From Mesorhizobium terrae (GTDB lineage: Bacteria > Pseudomonadota > Alphaproteobacteria > Rhizobiales > Rhizobiaceae): a DNA stretch of 64,000 bases. Positions 42,594-50,824 of the stretch are shown here, piece after piece. The notes under the pieces are model-generated. The model saw only the letters and a program-made list of their open reading frames with translations. It made no database searches and was not told the DNA's origin. The position numbers and the translations under genes were made by a program. Numbering within the stretch: position 1 is the first letter of the stretch; each line of letters opens with the position of its first letter. The stretch spans positions 2,356,001 through 2,420,000 of the forward strand of contig NZ_CP044218.1 in assembly GCF_008727715.1 (NCBI RefSeq). The letters are read 5' to 3'.

Positions 42594-43079
42594 ATGAGCA
42601 AGATCGTCACGTCATTCGCGCTGGTCGCCGTTTTTTCCGCTGTGCTGATGGCGTTGAGTTTCGCTGTCGCGCAGCACGGCTATCCATTCGGGGCCGTTGG
42701 CGTGAAGCGGCTGGACGACATTGCCAATGCCTCGACCTTCCTGCCGCTTGCCGCGCTCTACTTTTTTTCGGCGATGATGATGATGGTGCTGCCGCTGCGT
42801 GCCGCCAGCCTGGTGCTGCTCAACGCCGCCGACATCGTCGTGTGGGCGGTGGTGGTGCTGTTTGCCAGCATCGTCGGCTCTCTAGCGGCTCGCTGGGCCT
42901 TCGGTCAGAGCAGCGCGTTGTGGGCTCTGTGGAACTGGCGTTTCCTGTTCGTTGCGGCGGTGGTCGGCTGCCACTTGGTGATGAACGAACTGCGGCGCAA
43001 TGTGCTCCTGCGCAGCCTGTTCCTGGTTATCTTCGCGGTCGCGACACTGGCCTGCCTGTTCTGGTCCTTCACAGTTTGA
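42594..43079 (+). CDS. Four-helix membrane protein of unknown function
   Basis: A 161-residue membrane protein with four hydrophobic segments (about residues 3-28, 45-68, 73-95 and 110-155, the last split by an NWRF turn and an ELRRN loop). The motif NWRFLFVAAVVGCHLVMNELRRN is the only hydrophilic feature. I do not recognise a family. AGGGGTGAG precedes the ATG at 42594. It lies between pcaJ and the carrier-protein operon with a 113-base gap on the right, and probably belongs to neither. Confidence 0.7.
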   Translation: MSKIVTSFALVAVFSAVLMALSFAVAQHGYPFGAVGVKRLDDIANASTFLPLAALYFFSAMMMMVLPLRAASLVLLNAADIVVWAVVVLFASIVGSLAARWAFGQSSALWALWNWRFLFVAAVVGCHLVMNELRRNVLLRSLFLVIFAVATLACLFWSFTV

Positions 43080-43192
43080 CCGCTGGTCACGACAGGTCCA
43101 GTTTACTGGCTATTATCCATCTCCGTTCATGCGATTTTATTGCAGCTAATATACAGCAGGCACAGGGCTGGTTCTTATTTTCTATCCGGCGG

Positions 43193-43465
43193 GTGAGTAT
43201 CGTGGGCGATGTAAAATCTAAAATTCGTGAAATTCTGGCGGCGCGTGGCGGTTTGCCAGGCGGTGTGGAGACGCTGGGCGACCAGTCGGATCTCTATGCT
43301 GCGGGCTTGTCCTCTTTCGCCTCAGTTCAGATCATGCTTGCGCTTGAAGAGGCTTTTGATCTCGAGTTTCCAGACTCGCTGCTCAACCGCAAGACTTTCC
43401 AGAGCGTCGAGGCGATTGCCGCGGCGGTGGAAGGAATTCTCAACGGGGCTCCGGCGGGAGAATGA
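43193..43465 (+). CDS. Stand-alone acyl carrier protein of the aminoacyl-carrier operon
   Basis: A 90-residue carrier protein. After the first helix (VKSKIREILAARG) comes DQSDLYAAGLSSFASVQIMLALEEAFDLEFPDSLL; Ser41 in GLSSFASV is the phosphopantetheine site (here LSSFA instead of DSL). The third and fourth helices follow (FQSVEAIAAAVEGIL). It is the presumed partner of the amino acid ligase three genes downstream, carrying the amino acid as a thioester. Start could be GTG 43193 or GTG 43202 (GGTGAG precedes the latter). The acyl-CoA dehydrogenase start overlaps its stop by ATGA. Confidence 0.87.
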   Translation: MSIVGDVKSKIREILAARGGLPGGVETLGDQSDLYAAGLSSFASVQIMLALEEAFDLEFPDSLLNRKTFQSVEAIAAAVEGILNGAPAGE

Positions 43466-44634
43466 ACGCGCCGGCTGGCACCACCCTTAGTGAACGCGCC
43501 GCCCGTGTCGCGGCGATTGCTGCCGTCCACGCCGACGATGTCGACGCCAAGAGCCGGTTTCCGCGCGAGGCGGTCGATGCCATGCGGCTTGAGCGGCTGT
43601 TGTCCATCCAGATCTCAGGCGGTCTCGGCGGCGAGGACGCGACGGTCTCGGACGTCGCCGAAATCTGCTCGCTCATCGGCCAGTCCTGCGCCTCGGCGGC
43701 GATGGTCTTTGCCATGCACCACATCAAGCTTTCGAGCCTGGTGTCGCATGGCTCAGAGAGCGACTGGCACCTGGCATTCATGCGCCGCGTCGTCGACGAC
43801 CAGCTGTTGCTTGCCTCGGCCACCACGGAAGGCGGCATCGGCGGCAATCTGCGCAACAGCATCTGCGCCATCGAGGTGAACGGCGCCGACTGCCATCTGC
43901 AGAAAGATGCTACCGTCATCTCGTACGGCGAATATGCCGACGCCATCCTGATCACCTCGCGCGCCAATGCGGAGGCTGCTTCCACCGACCAGGTGATGAC
44001 GGTGTTCGCAAAGGACCAGTACACGCTGGAACGCACCCAGGTTTGGGATACGCTCGGCATGCGCGGTACCTGCTCGGACGGTTATCTGTTCAAGGGCGAT
44101 GCGCCGGCGATGCAGATATTGCCGAAGCCCTTCGCGGAGATCGCGGCGCAGTCGATGCTGGCGACCTCGCATCTTTTGTGGAGCGCCGTCTGGTACGGCA
44201 TCGCGGTCAACGCCATGGCCCGTGCCCAAAGCTTCGTGCGTGCAGCGGCCCGCAAGAGCCCCGGCGCGCCTCCGCCCGGCGCGTTGCGTCTGGCCGAAGC
44301 GTCCAGCCTGCTGCAGCTTCTGAAGTCCAACATCATTGCGGGCCTGCGCGAATTCGAGGCCGCGAAGGCCGACCACGATCGCCTGTCTTCCATCGGTTTC
44401 GCGGTGGCGATGAACAATGTGAAGATCGGCTCCTCGGAGACCATCCTGACCATCATCAACCACGCCATGCTGGTGTGCGGCATTCTTGGCTACAAGAACG
44501 GTACGCCCTACAGCCTCGGCCGCCATCTGCGCGACGCGCATTCGGCGCAATTGATGATCTCCAACGACCGTATTCTCGGCAACACGTCGAACCTCCTGCT
44601 TGTCCACAAGCAGGACACCAGCCTGATGGGGTAG
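43462..44634 (+). CDS. Acyl-CoA dehydrogenase-family flavoprotein, non-canonical
   Basis: A 390-residue acyl-CoA dehydrogenase fold: N-terminal helices (SRFPREAVDAMRLERLLSIQISGGLGGEDA), middle sheet domain with TTEGGIGGNLRNSICAIEV and ISYGEYADAILITSR, TLGMRGTCSDGYLF, and a C-terminal helical domain. At the position of the usual Glu base (IYEGTSQ in MCAD) it reads ILGNTSN, so Gly373 stands where Glu would be; no acid lies at the alternative IVD position either. It may therefore act on a carrier-bound aminoacyl group or have another chemistry. The gene is coupled to the carrier protein gene by ATGA and the ligase starts 3 bases after its stop. Confidence 0.85.
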   Translation: MNAPAGTTLSERAARVAAIAAVHADDVDAKSRFPREAVDAMRLERLLSIQISGGLGGEDATVSDVAEICSLIGQSCASAAMVFAMHHIKLSSLVSHGSESDWHLAFMRRVVDDQLLLASATTEGGIGGNLRNSICAIEVNGADCHLQKDATVISYGEYADAILITSRANAEAASTDQVMTVFAKDQYTLERTQVWDTLGMRGTCSDGYLFKGDAPAMQILPKPFAEIAAQSMLATSHLLWSAVWYGIAVNAMARAQSFVRAAARKSPGAPPPGALRLAEASSLLQLLKSNIIAGLREFEAAKADHDRLSSIGFAVAMNNVKIGSSETILTIINHAMLVCGILGYKNGTPYSLGRHLRDAHSAQLMISNDRILGNTSNLLLVHKQDTSLMG

Positions 44635-44637
44635 GTC

Positions 44638-45546
44638 ATGGATCAGCAAACCTCGCTTCTCGACAGACTGTTCGAGACCGGCCTGCTCATCGAAACCGGC
44701 GTCGAGGGCCTTTATGGCCGTAGCGGTCGTTTCGAGAATATCATCACCCGTTTCGAGGCGCTGATCGACACGATCGGCAGTGGCGACGGAGCTGAGCCGA
44801 TCCGCTTCCCGCCTGGCATGAACCGCGCGCATTTCGAGGGCAGCGGTTACATGAAAAGTTTCCCGCAGCTTGCTGGCACGGTGCATTCGTTCTGCGGCAA
44901 CGAACTCGACCACATGAACCTGCTTCAGTGCATGGAGGCCGGTGACGACTGGACAAAGGGCCAGGCGGGCACCGATATCGTGCTGACGCCTGCGGCCTGT
45001 TATCCGCTTTATCCAACGGTGGCCAAGCGCGGAGCGCTGCCCGAGGGCGGCGGGCTGTTCGATCTGCAGTCCTACTGCTTCCGGCACGAACCTTCCAACG
45101 ATCCGGCCCGCATGCAGCTGTTTCGTATGCGCGAATATGTGCGCATGGGTACGCCCGACCAGGTGATGGCCTTTCGCAACGACTGGATGGAGCGTGGCAA
45201 GGCGCTGATGGCCTCTGTCGGCCTGCCTGTCGAGATCGACGTCGCCAACGATCCGTTCTTCGGCCGTGCCGGACGCATGATGAAGAACAATCAACGCGAC
45301 CAGAACCTCAAGTTCGAGCTGTTGATCCCGATCACGTCGACGACCAAACCGACGGCCTGCATGAGCTTCAACTATCATCAGGATCATTTCGGCAAGGGCT
45401 GGGAGATCAGCACGGCGGGCGGCGAAGTCGCCCACTCCGCCTGTGTCGGTTTCGGGCTGGAGCGCATTGCGCTGGCACTGCTCCACCATCACGGGCTGGA
45501 CATCGATAAATGGCCGAACCCGGTTCGCAAGACGCTCGGGTTCTGA
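44638..45546 (+). CDS. Amino acid--[acyl-carrier-protein] ligase (truncated SerRS-like)
   Basis: A 302-residue homologue of class II aminoacyl-tRNA synthetases lacking the tRNA-binding domain. Motif 2 reads [26 protein letters not shown], motif 3 reads [14 protein letters not shown]. Putative Zn ligands are Cys121, Glu166 and Cys269, with spacings (45 and 103) that fit the characterised rhizobial enzymes as I recall them. Relatives from Bradyrhizobium and Agrobacterium activate small amino acids (glycine, alanine) with ATP and load them onto the phosphopantetheine of a dedicated carrier protein, not tRNA (Mocibob and colleagues, 2010). The carrier protein here is two genes upstream. Its stop overlaps the next gene. 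Confidence 0.93.
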   Translation: MDQQTSLLDRLFETGLLIETGVEGLYGRSGRFENIITRFEALIDTIGSGDGAEPIRFPPGMNRAHFEGSGYMKSFPQLAGTVHSFCGNELDHMNLLQCMEAGDDWTKGQAGTDIVLTPAACYPLYPTVAKRGALPEGGGLFDLQSYCFRHEPSNDPARMQLFRMREYVRMGTPDQVMAFRNDWMERGKALMASVGLPVEIDVANDPFFGRAGRMMKNNQRDQNLKFELLIPITSTTKPTACMSFNYHQDHFGKGWEISTAGGEVAHSACVGFGLERIALALLHHHGLDIDKWPNPVRKTLGF

Positions 45547-46523
45547 CCTTGGCGCTGCCGACGATCTTTAGCGGGCTCGGCCCCGATACTTACAAGCCGC
45601 ATGCGCTGCATCAGCCGGAGCGCATGTGGCCGGAAACCAACTGTTATGTCGATCTGTGGATCGAAACGCTACATGCCTTCGGCAGCGAACCGGAGGCGAT
45701 GCTGGGTTTCACGCTCATGCAGGATTTCGAAGGCGACCAGTTCACCTTCTTCAAGGTGCCATTGGAAGACCTCGAGGCACTTTACGGCATTCGCAGCACG
45801 GAACTCGCGATCTACGACCGGGTCGAGACACATGTCGCCGAACAATTGCGGCGCGGCCGGCTTTGCCTGGTCGAGATGGACAGCTTCTACATGCCCGACA
45901 CGCATGGCGTCGGCTATCATGGCGAACATGGCAAGACGACGGTCGCGATCAATCGGCTCGACGTTGCCGGTCGTAGCATCGACTATTTCCACAATGCCGG
46001 TTTCTTCCGGCTCGAGGGCGATGATTTCGACGGGTTGTTCCACATGAAGGACGGGCCCGAGGAATTGCCGTTCCTGCCCTATACCGAGTTCGTCAAATTC
46101 CCGGCGCAACAGCCTACGCCGGGCCATCTGCGTTCCGAGGCAGAGCGGCTGGCCAAGCAGCATTTCGCGCGGCGGCCGACCGACAATCCGGTTGCGGCCT
46201 TCGCAAAGCTGTTCCCCAGCCAGGTCGAGAAGGTGGCGGAGCGGCCGTTCGACTTCTTCCACAAATATGCGTTCAACACGCTGCGTCAGCTCGGCGCTAA
46301 TTTCGAACTGGCCGCCAGCCACCTCGATTGGCTGCGTCCGGACGGTTCGTTGGTCGAAGCCGCTGGCCATGCCCGGCGCATCTCCGAGGTCGCCAAGGCA
46401 ACGCAGTTCCAGGTGGCGCGCGCCGTGGCGCGACGCAAGTTCGAACCGCTGGCTACCGCGCTCGATCCTGCCGCTGAGGCGTGGGACGCCCTGATGCGCG
46501 ACCTGGCCGGGCGACTGGATTGA
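45510..46523 (+). CDS. DUF1839 family protein; possible carrier-to-acceptor aminoacyltransferase
   Basis: A 337-residue DUF1839 protein. A Cys (residue 45) in [19 protein letters not shown], then the segment [50 protein letters not shown] with His140 and Asp158, has the order and spacing of the BtrH_N papain-like fold, in which BtrH transfers an aminoacyl unit from an acyl carrier protein onto an aminoglycoside. That is my inference from residue pattern; Cys45-His140-Asp158 would be the triad. The gene overlaps the ligase end by 37 bases; a TTG at 45549 is an alternative start. It is the fourth gene of the operon. Confidence 0.78.
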   Translation: MAEPGSQDARVLTLALPTIFSGLGPDTYKPHALHQPERMWPETNCYVDLWIETLHAFGSEPEAMLGFTLMQDFEGDQFTFFKVPLEDLEALYGIRSTELAIYDRVETHVAEQLRRGRLCLVEMDSFYMPDTHGVGYHGEHGKTTVAINRLDVAGRSIDYFHNAGFFRLEGDDFDGLFHMKDGPEELPFLPYTEFVKFPAQQPTPGHLRSEAERLAKQHFARRPTDNPVAAFAKLFPSQVEKVAERPFDFFHKYAFNTLRQLGANFELAASHLDWLRPDGSLVEAAGHARRISEVAKATQFQVARAVARRKFEPLATALDPAAEAWDALMRDLAGRLD

Positions 46524-46531
46524 GCGAGGCG

Positions 46532-48988
46532 GTGAGCGCGCGCACTCCGGCCGCGAGCGGCCGCATTCTCGATCAAAGCTGGCGCATGACGCTGACAGCG
46601 GCCGGTGCCTGGAGTGAGCCGCCGGCGGATATCGCGGCTATTCAGACGTACAAGGCGCCGGTACCCGGCACCGTCGCCGGTGCGTTGGAAAGAGCGGGTC
46701 AATTCGACCGGACTGCGCCAAGACCGCTCAACATATCCGACGCTTGGTATTTTCTTTACCTCACCGGGGAACAACCGGGCACTGCGATACTGCATTTCGA
46801 TGGTCTCGCAACGATTGCCGAGGTGTATTGGAACGGCGATGCGGTGCTGACCTCCAATTCGATGTTCATTGAACACGAATTAGCTGTCGCATTGACAGGC
46901 AAGGACAGTCTCGCCCTCTGCTTTCGGGCGCTGGCCCCGCATCTCGACAAACGCGGTCCGCGTGCGCGCTGGCGACCGCAGATGATTACGCCACCAGGCC
47001 TGCGCCTGGTCCGCACGACCCTGCTTGGCTACATGCCCGGTTGGTGTCCGGAAATCCATGCTGCAGGACCCTATCGCCCCGTCAGGCTGACGCGGAAGGA
47101 TGGTGCCACGCCGCGCGATGTTCATATCGCCACAACACTGGACGACGACGGCACCGGCCAGCTCGCGGTTCGTTTCACCGCACCAGGGCTTGTCGAGCCG
47201 GTTCGCCTTTCATGTGCCGGCCGCGCGGTCGAACTTGCAGGCAAGAATGGACACTTCGAAGGCAGTCTTTCGATCCCGAACGTTGCCGCATGGTGGCCGC
47301 GCACGCATGGCATGCCAGCGCTGCACGATGTCGAGATCCAGAGTGGCGGCCAGCGCCGATCGCTCGGCCGCACCGGCTTCAGGCGTATTGCCGTCGATCG
47401 CGGTTCCGACGGGCGAGACTTCGCGCTGATCGTCAACGGCGTGCGGGTTTTCTGCCGAGGGGCAGCCTGGACCAGCGCCGATATCGTCGATCTTCCCGGC
47501 GAGCGCGATCGTTATGCACCGCTGCTTCAACTCGCTGCCGATGCCGATATGAACATGATCCGCGTCGGCGGCACCATGGTCTATGAGACGCTGGAGTTCT
47601 TCGCATTGTGCGACGAGCTCGGCATCATGGTCTGGCAGGACTTCATGTTCGCCAACTTCGACTATCCGGTGGGTGACGCGGAGTTCGCGGCGCTGGTGCG
47701 AAAGGAAGCGGAACAGTTCCTGCGCGGCATTTCGGCCTCGCCGTCGCTGGCGGTGTTGTGCGGCGGCAGCGAAATGGCGCAGCAGGCTGCGATGCTCGGA
47801 TTGCCGCCGAGTGCATGGTCCGGGCCGCTTGTCGACGAATTGCTGCCCGCCATCGCCGCTGAGATCAGGCCCGACGTGCCCTATGTGCCGAACAGTCCGA
47901 GTGGCGGGGCCATGCCGTTTTCGCCCAATGAAGGCATCACCCATTATTATGGCGTTGGCGCCTATTGTCGGCCGCTGGAAGATGCGCGACGCGCTGGTGT
48001 GCGTTTTGCCGCCGAATGCTTGGCCTTCGCCAATGTGCCGGAACAGCAGACGCTCGACGTGCACCTGCCGGTGCCTGCGGTGCACGATCCGCGCTGGAAG
48101 GCGCCCGTGCCGCGCGACCGTGACGCGTCATGGGATTTCGAGGATATCCGCGAGCATTATCTGGCCCTGCTCTACGGTGTCGATCCGACGCGGCTGCGAC
48201 GCGAGGATACTGCCCGCTACCTCGATCTGTCGCGGGCAGTGACGGGTGAGGTGATGGAGGCGACCTTCGCCGAGTGGCGGCGGCCGGGTTCGACTTGCAA
48301 CGGGGCGCTGGTCTGGACATTCCAGGATCTGTTGCCGGGGGCAGGCTGGGGCGTTGTCGATGCGACCGGCCTGCCGAAGCCAGCCTGGTTTGCATTGCAG
48401 CGTGCCTTCCGGCCGCTCCAGCTCGTGTTGAGCGACGAGGGTACGAACGGCGTCGACGTGCATGTCGTCAATGACGGCGGCAAGGATCGTCAGATCAATG
48501 TCGAGATTGCCTGCCTGCGTGACGGGGCGCAGCCGGTGGTGCGCGGGGCGAGAACACTCGGCGTTCGGGCCCGCCAGGGCGTTACATTGCCCGCGACAGA
48601 CCTGTTCGGTGCCTTCTTCGACACCGCCTATGCTTTCCGCTTCGGGCCACCGGCACACAATGTCACCGTGGCTAGGCTGCGGGACGCTGACGATCAGAGC
48701 CTGATTGCCGAGGCGTTTCATTTTCCGCTCGGTCGCGCCGCTGCCATGCACGAGGCAATCTTGACGGCGGTGCTTTCAGAAGAGGAGGGACATTGGTCCC
48801 TGGTGCTATCCACCGACCGTTTTGCGCAGTCGGTCCATGTCGACGTATCCGGCTTCCGGCCGTCCGATAACTGGTTCCATCTGGCGCCGGGAGAAGCCAA
48901 GGCGGTGCGGCTTGTTCCGCTTGCCGGCGCGACCAAGCCCTCCGGCGAGGTCAGCGCGTTGAACGCCAAATCGACCGTGCGGTTCTAA
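46532..48988 (+). CDS. Glycoside hydrolase family 2-like (beta-mannosidase-like) protein
   Basis: An 818-residue GH2-type protein: an N-terminal sugar-binding beta domain (PRPLNISDAWYFLYLTGEQPG, AEVYWNGDAVLTSNSMF), an immunoglobulin-like domain, and a TIM barrel with RVFCRGAAWTSAD, MNMIRVGGTMVYETLEFFALCDELGIMVWQDFMFAN, VLCGGSEMAQQA (probable acid/base Glu) and RFAAECLAFANVPE (probable nucleophile Glu). No signal peptide is visible, so it acts in the cytoplasm, perhaps on an oligosaccharide precursor. The GTG at 46532 is chosen; TTG 46520 overlapping the previous stop is possible. It is the last gene of the plus-strand operon. Confidence 0.8.
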   Translation: MSARTPAASGRILDQSWRMTLTAAGAWSEPPADIAAIQTYKAPVPGTVAGALERAGQFDRTAPRPLNISDAWYFLYLTGEQPGTAILHFDGLATIAEVYWNGDAVLTSNSMFIEHELAVALTGKDSLALCFRALAPHLDKRGPRARWRPQMITPPGLRLVRTTLLGYMPGWCPEIHAAGPYRPVRLTRKDGATPRDVHIATTLDDDGTGQLAVRFTAPGLVEPVRLSCAGRAVELAGKNGHFEGSLSIPNVAAWWPRTHGMPALHDVEIQSGGQRRSLGRTGFRRIAVDRGSDGRDFALIVNGVRVFCRGAAWTSADIVDLPGERDRYAPLLQLAADADMNMIRVGGTMVYETLEFFALCDELGIMVWQDFMFANFDYPVGDAEFAALVRKEAEQFLRGISASPSLAVLCGGSEMAQQAAMLGLPPSAWSGPLVDELLPAIAAEIRPDVPYVPNSPSGGAMPFSPNEGITHYYGVGAYCRPLEDARRAGVRFAAECLAFANVPEQQTLDVHLPVPAVHDPRWKAPVPRDRDASWDFEDIREHYLALLYGVDPTRLRREDTARYLDLSRAVTGEVMEATFAEWRRPGSTCNGALVWTFQDLLPGAGWGVVDATGLPKPAWFALQRAFRPLQLVLSDEGTNGVDVHVVNDGGKDRQINVEIACLRDGAQPVVRGARTLGVRARQGVTLPATDLFGAFFDTAYAFRFGPPAHNVTVARLRDADDQSLIAEAFHFPLGRAAAMHEAILTAVLSEEEGHWSLVLSTDRFAQSVHVDVSGFRPSDNWFHLAPGEAKAVRLVPLAGATKPSGEVSALNAKSTVRF

Positions 48989-49000
48989 CGGGCATTCCAC

Positions 49001-50824
49001 CTACAAGGTAGGCGGTATCTCGTTCGCTTTGAGAGCCGCCGCCAGAATGTGCTTGCGCACAATCATCCTGGCTGCCGCTGGCGTGATGTTGTGGTCGGCG
49101 TCGGGAATGATCTCGACCGAGACATTGCCATAACGCTTAAGGCCTTCGCCTTTCCTGCCGAGATAGAAGCGGAACCGGTCGAGACCTATGTCCGTGGAGC
49201 TGTAGATCAGCGTAAGCGGCATGTGTCTTTGGCTGAGACGCCGAAACGCCGAATATGTTGCCTCCTTGAGACGAGCGTATTTGGACAGCGATGCGAATGT
49301 CGTCGGCATCGAACCCGCAACGCGGCGGGCGAGCTGCTTGGCGATATTGGCTGTAGCGTGGCGGACATTGATGCGGCCGGCCCGCAGGCGGCGCAACGTG
49401 TCCATGCTGACCATGCGCCGGCTATAGTCCTCGAGCGAACGGGCATTGTAGCGCAGCGCATCATCCACCACCTCGTCCTTGTCCCAGACGAAAGTGAAGG
49501 GGTTGATGACGACAGCCGCCTTGCAACGCTCGTCGGCGGCAGCGCTGCGGAAGGCGAGATATGCGCCGCTGCAACGGCCGGCAAGCACCGCCAGGCCGAG
49601 CGCCATGCCATCCAGCAGGTCGAAGGCGGCGCGGACATCGTCGATTTGATGATCGGAAAAGAGCACTTGTTCGGGCGCACCTATGACGGGCGGACTGTCG
49701 CCGACATTGGCCGCGTCGAAACGCAGTGACGCGACGCCGTTGGATGCAAGGTAGCGCGCGGTTTCAGTGACCGTGCGTGCCCAGCCGGCCTGCCGATCAT
49801 AGGCGGTGCCAAGATAGACGACAGTTGCGCCGCGCCGTTCGCCGCGCGGTTGACAGAGTATGCCGAACAAACGTTCATCCGCGCCAAAACGCAACGGCGT
49901 TTCGACAAAGTCAGGCCCTTCGAGCGGCTCGGGCGTCGAAACGGCGACTTGTCTGCTCTTGTGGGCAAGAGGCACCGCCACATCGGCCACCCAGTCGACC
50001 ACCTGGCCAGCGACCGTGAGCGGCTGCGTGGCGATGGTCGGGTTCGAGACAAGATCGTCATAGCCCAGATAAGGCTGACGGGTTACCTCGGCGCCGAGTG
50101 CCGTCAGGTGCGCCGACAGCGCGATATCCTTGTCGCGTGCCGGCCGCTCCACCATCAAAATTCGCCGGGCAGGCAGATGGGGGATGGCTTCGATGTTCAG
50201 CTTTTTGACATGGGCGGCAACCTCGTCGGGCATGACTAGGCCGGCTATGGCGACATGATCGGTGATGCGCTGGTCATCCCGCAGGCCGAGGCCTTCGTCC
50301 ACCATCTTCGACCAGGCGGCGAGCTCCCGCAGATACATGCGCCCATTGACGACCGGCGCCATCAAGGCGACACCATCAAGGGCTTTCAGCTGCGGCGCGA
50401 CGAGGGCGGCAAGCGTTGCGCCGAGGCCATGGCCGATCAGGATAAGCCGGGAGGTCCCGGAAAGCCGGCGCAGTTCTTCAGCAGCCACGAGTGCCGCTCT
50501 CTCCCAGATGGCAAGGCCGTCCGCGAATTCCGTGCGATCCAGCGCGTCTCCGGTGCCCGGATAGTCGAAGCGCAGGCTGGCAACACCAGCCGCTGCCAGG
50601 CGCTCGGCGAGATCGCGCCAGAGCTTGCGCGTACACATCTCCTCGAAACCCCAAGGGCTGAGGAAGAGGACCGCACTGTCGTGAGGCGCCGATCCTGGCG
50701 CGGCGGCAGAATAAAGACCGACTGTATCGGCGAAGGTGACCGGCAATGCGGCGGAGAGCTGTTTTGTCGCCGACTGTCGCGCCGTTGTCTGGTGTTGTTC
50801 CAGAGGCGTGGAATGCGCCGTCAT
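49001..50824 (-). CDS. Tandem alpha/beta-hydrolase protein with Cys nucleophile in second domain
   Basis: A 607-residue protein with two alpha/beta-hydrolase domains (about residues 30-290 and 305-607), each with a GVASLRFD-xxxxGD core strand. Domain 1 has G131-H-G-L-G135, in which the nucleophile position is Gly, so it is probably inactive. Domain 2 has G416-R-C-S-G420, a Cys nucleophile, with Asp545 or Asp549 and His578 (PDADHNITP) completing the triad. Cys-type elbows occur in PhaC and in acyl-transferring enzymes. Related paired hydrolases occur in exosortase/EPS loci. Start ATG 50824 overlaps the flippase stop by ATGA; the plus-strand operon ends 12 bases away. Confidence 0.82.
   Translation of the reverse strand: MTAHSTPLEQHQTTARQSATKQLSAALPVTFADTVGLYSAAAPGSAPHDSAVLFLSPWGFEEMCTRKLWRDLAERLAAAGVASLRFDYPGTGDALDRTEFADGLAIWERAALVAAEELRRLSGTSRLILIGHGLGATLAALVAPQLKALDGVALMAPVVNGRMYLRELAAWSKMVDEGLGLRDDQRITDHVAIAGLVMPDEVAAHVKKLNIEAIPHLPARRILMVERPARDKDIALSAHLTALGAEVTRQPYLGYDDLVSNPTIATQPLTVAGQVVDWVADVAVPLAHKSRQVAVSTPEPLEGPDFVETPLRFGADERLFGILCQPRGERRGATVVYLGTAYDRQAGWARTVTETARYLASNGVASLRFDAANVGDSPPVIGAPEQVLFSDHQIDDVRAAFDLLDGMALGLAVLAGRCSGAYLAFRSAAADERCKAAVVINPFTFVWDKDEVVDDALRYNARSLEDYSRRMVSMDTLRRLRAGRINVRHATANIAKQLARRVAGSMPTTFASLSKYARLKEATYSAFRRLSQRHMPLTLIYSSTDIGLDRFRFYLGRKGEGLKRYGNVSVEIIPDADHNITPAAARMIVRKHILAAALKANEIPPTL

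Noticed and set aside
43753..45492. A 579-codon antisense frame under the dehydrogenase and the ligase
   Set aside because: Both plus-strand genes have strong family motifs; the antisense product has low-complexity composition and no start signal.
48989..49000. Shared terminator between the convergent carrier-protein and polysaccharide operons
   Set aside because: Only 12 bases lie between the stops and no stem-loop fits there.
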